Of a DNA stretch of 64,000 nt, positions 63,315-64,000 are shown in pieces; the stretch's first letter is position 1; the number at the start of each line of letters is the position of its first letter. This DNA comes from a bacterium (GTDB lineage: Bacteria; Cyanobacteriota; Vampirovibrionia; Gastranaerophilales; Gastranaerophilaceae), in the NCBI GenBank assembly GCA_017542305.1, contig JAFXXK010000014.1:1-64000 (forward strand). Direction: 5' to 3'. The notes under the pieces were generated by a model that saw only the letters and a list, made by a program, of their open reading frames with translations, ran no database searches and was not told the DNA's origin. The position numbers and the translations under genes were made by a program.

Positions 63315-63689
63315 ATGGCAGTACCAAAGAAAAGAACAGGTCATTCCGCACAAGGACACAGAAGAAGCAATTGGAAGGCTACAAAGCCTGAAACAACAAA
63401 ATGCCCTAATTGCGGAGCAACAGTATTAGCACATACAGTATGTACTGAATGTGGAACTTACAAAGGCAAACCGGTCAGCTTAAAAGACCGTGAAGCTCAG
63501 GTTTTAGTAAAAGAAGAAAAGAAAACAACCAAAAAGGCTGCAAAAACAGCAGAAAAAGAAGTTCAAGCTGAAGCTAAAACAGAAGCTAAAACAGAAAAGA
63601 AAACAGCTAAAAAGTCTACAAAGACTGAGGCTAAAACTAAAGCTAAAACAGAAGCTAAAGCTGAAAAAGAAGAAAAGACTGAAGAATAA
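63315..63689 (+). CDS. rpmF: 50S ribosomal protein L32 with a long Lys/Ala/Glu tail
   Basis: The first 60 residues are a complete L32: MAVPKKRTGHSAQGHRRSNW, then a zinc ribbon CPNCGATVLAHTVCTEC with the four metal cysteines, and GTYKGKPVS. L32 is normally 55-60 residues. Here about 64 further residues follow, composed of Lys, Ala, Thr and Glu (KTEAKTEKKTAKKSTKTEAK-like), so the product has 124. The tail is basic, with an acidic end, and looks like disordered H1-type tails. AAAGGAAAAAGG precedes the ATG. Confidence 0.95.
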   Translation: MAVPKKRTGHSAQGHRRSNWKATKPETTKCPNCGATVLAHTVCTECGTYKGKPVSLKDREAQVLVKEEKKTTKKAAKTAEKEVQAEAKTEAKTEKKTAKKSTKTEAKTKAKTEAKAEKEEKTEE

Positions 63690-63690
63690 A

Positions 63691-63760
63691 AAGTAACTAA
63701 GTAACTAAGTGATTAGGTTTTTACGGTTACAATATAAAGCTTAATATTACTTAGTTACTT
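63691..63760 (+). repeat. 14-bp inverted repeat between rpmF and plsX
   Basis: AAGTAACTAAGTAA (63691-63704) and its exact complement TTACTTAGTTACTT (63747-63760) are 42 nt apart, and the first arm itself contains a tandem AAGTAACT. Together with the surrounding bases it may form a long hairpin before the plsX Shine-Dalgarno. Origin as a repeat or as an attenuator is open. Confidence 0.6.
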
Positions 63761-63789
63761 AATAACTTTTATTATAAAGGGAGAGTGTA

Positions 63790-64000
63790 ATGACAAGAAT
63801 AGCCGTAGACGCAATGGGTGGTGATCACGCTCCGCACGAAATAGTTGCGGGAGCAGTTTGGGCAGCAAAAGAATACGGAGTTGCCATTGAGTTAGTCGGA
63901 AAACAGGATCGTATTGAACAGGAACTCGATAAGATTACTCATGAAGGATTTATGACCGACTTAGGAAAAGGCGGCCCTCGCAGATATCGTATCAAAATAG
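63790..64000 (+). CDS. plsX: Phosphate acyltransferase PlsX, 3' end cut off by the window edge
   Basis: Makes acyl-phosphate from acyl-ACP for phospholipid synthesis. The 70 visible codons start [21 protein letters not shown], the conserved PlsX start with VDAMGGD, and continue [21 protein letters not shown]. The end of the visible stretch ([17 protein letters not shown]) is less typical, but fits an extended loop before the usual VHA segment. AAGGGAGAG precedes the ATG. Position after rpmF matches most bacteria. Confidence 0.93.
   Translation, partial: MTRIAVDAMGGDHAPHEIVAGAVWAAKEYGVAIELVGKQDRIEQELDKITHEGFMTDLGKGGPRRYRIKI

Noticed and set aside
63943..64000. Possible frameshift at the end of the visible plsX
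   Set aside because: The last residues are unlike typical PlsX, but RRYRIKI may precede the usual VHA segment in an extended loop; the window ends before this can be judged.
1..64000. tRNA, rRNA, insertion sequence or prophage
   Set aside because: I read the gaps and found no cloverleaf, rRNA segment, transposase, integrase or terminal repeat that I could support.

Overview
This window is an AT-rich chromosomal segment from a Gram-negative bacterium. The best guess from content is an uncultured gut lineage related to Gastranaerophilales (Vampirovibrionia/Melainabacteria, non-photosynthetic relatives of Cyanobacteria). Pointers are three prepilin-like proteins with a near-identical FTLAEVLITLG(I/V)IGVV head, a family beginning MGLAASQAR, many lineage-specific proteins of unknown function, and an outer-membrane barrel plus TonB/ExbB/ExbD genes. 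The taxonomic placement is inference; no marker was compared computationally. No rRNA, tRNA, CRISPR array, integrase, transposase or prophage was seen.

Layout. 1-3.4 kb: start of the S10 ribosomal protein operon on the minus strand (rpsJ, rplC, rplD, rplW, rplB partial), with a consensus promoter and two unusually long structured spacers. 3.5-11 kb: a small unknown gene and a giant 2270-residue modular protein (EF-hand, 15-residue tandem repeats, LysM, Lys/Ala/Glu coiled coil, a segment resembling OspF/SpvC phosphothreonine lyases, helical repeats, and a C-terminal domain with a degenerate Fic-like motif). 11-22 kb: uvrA, folP, a prepilin, proBA, an unknown membrane-anchored protein and gatA. 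22-29 kb: unknown proteins, grpE, a 59-residue small gene, a GH38 alpha-mannosidase and proC. 29-34 kb: rpmH, a LysM-amidase, rnpA, an unknown gene and rimO. 34-42 kb: HTH/zinc-ribbon regulator, nitroreductase, VOC protein, FliK-like protein, membrane glycosyltransferase-like protein, several unknown membrane proteins (one frameshifted) and a prepilin. 42-50 kb: proS, a prepilin, a FliI/SctN-type ATPase, the tonB-exbB-exbD-exbD cluster and two exported paralogues. 50-57 kb: pheT, SH3-like exported protein, an outer-membrane barrel and an Orn/Lys/Arg decarboxylase. 57-64 kb: a two-partner-secretion exoprotein, an MGLAASQAR protein, and yceD-rpmF-plsX (partial).

How it fits together. Housekeeping genes (translation, proline and folate synthesis, DNA repair, lipid synthesis) alternate with large surface or secreted proteins. 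The envelope genes describe a diderm cell with energised outer-membrane transport, pilus-like fibres, peptidoglycan-binding LysM proteins and a haemagglutinin-type exoprotein. An export ATPase and a FliK-like protein hint at a flagellar or type III export system scattered over the genome.

The two observations most worth following are the OspF/SpvC-like segment in the giant protein and a recurring promoter layout. In about ten genes the -10 box sits 6-8 nt before the start codon, implying that leaderless mRNAs are common here.
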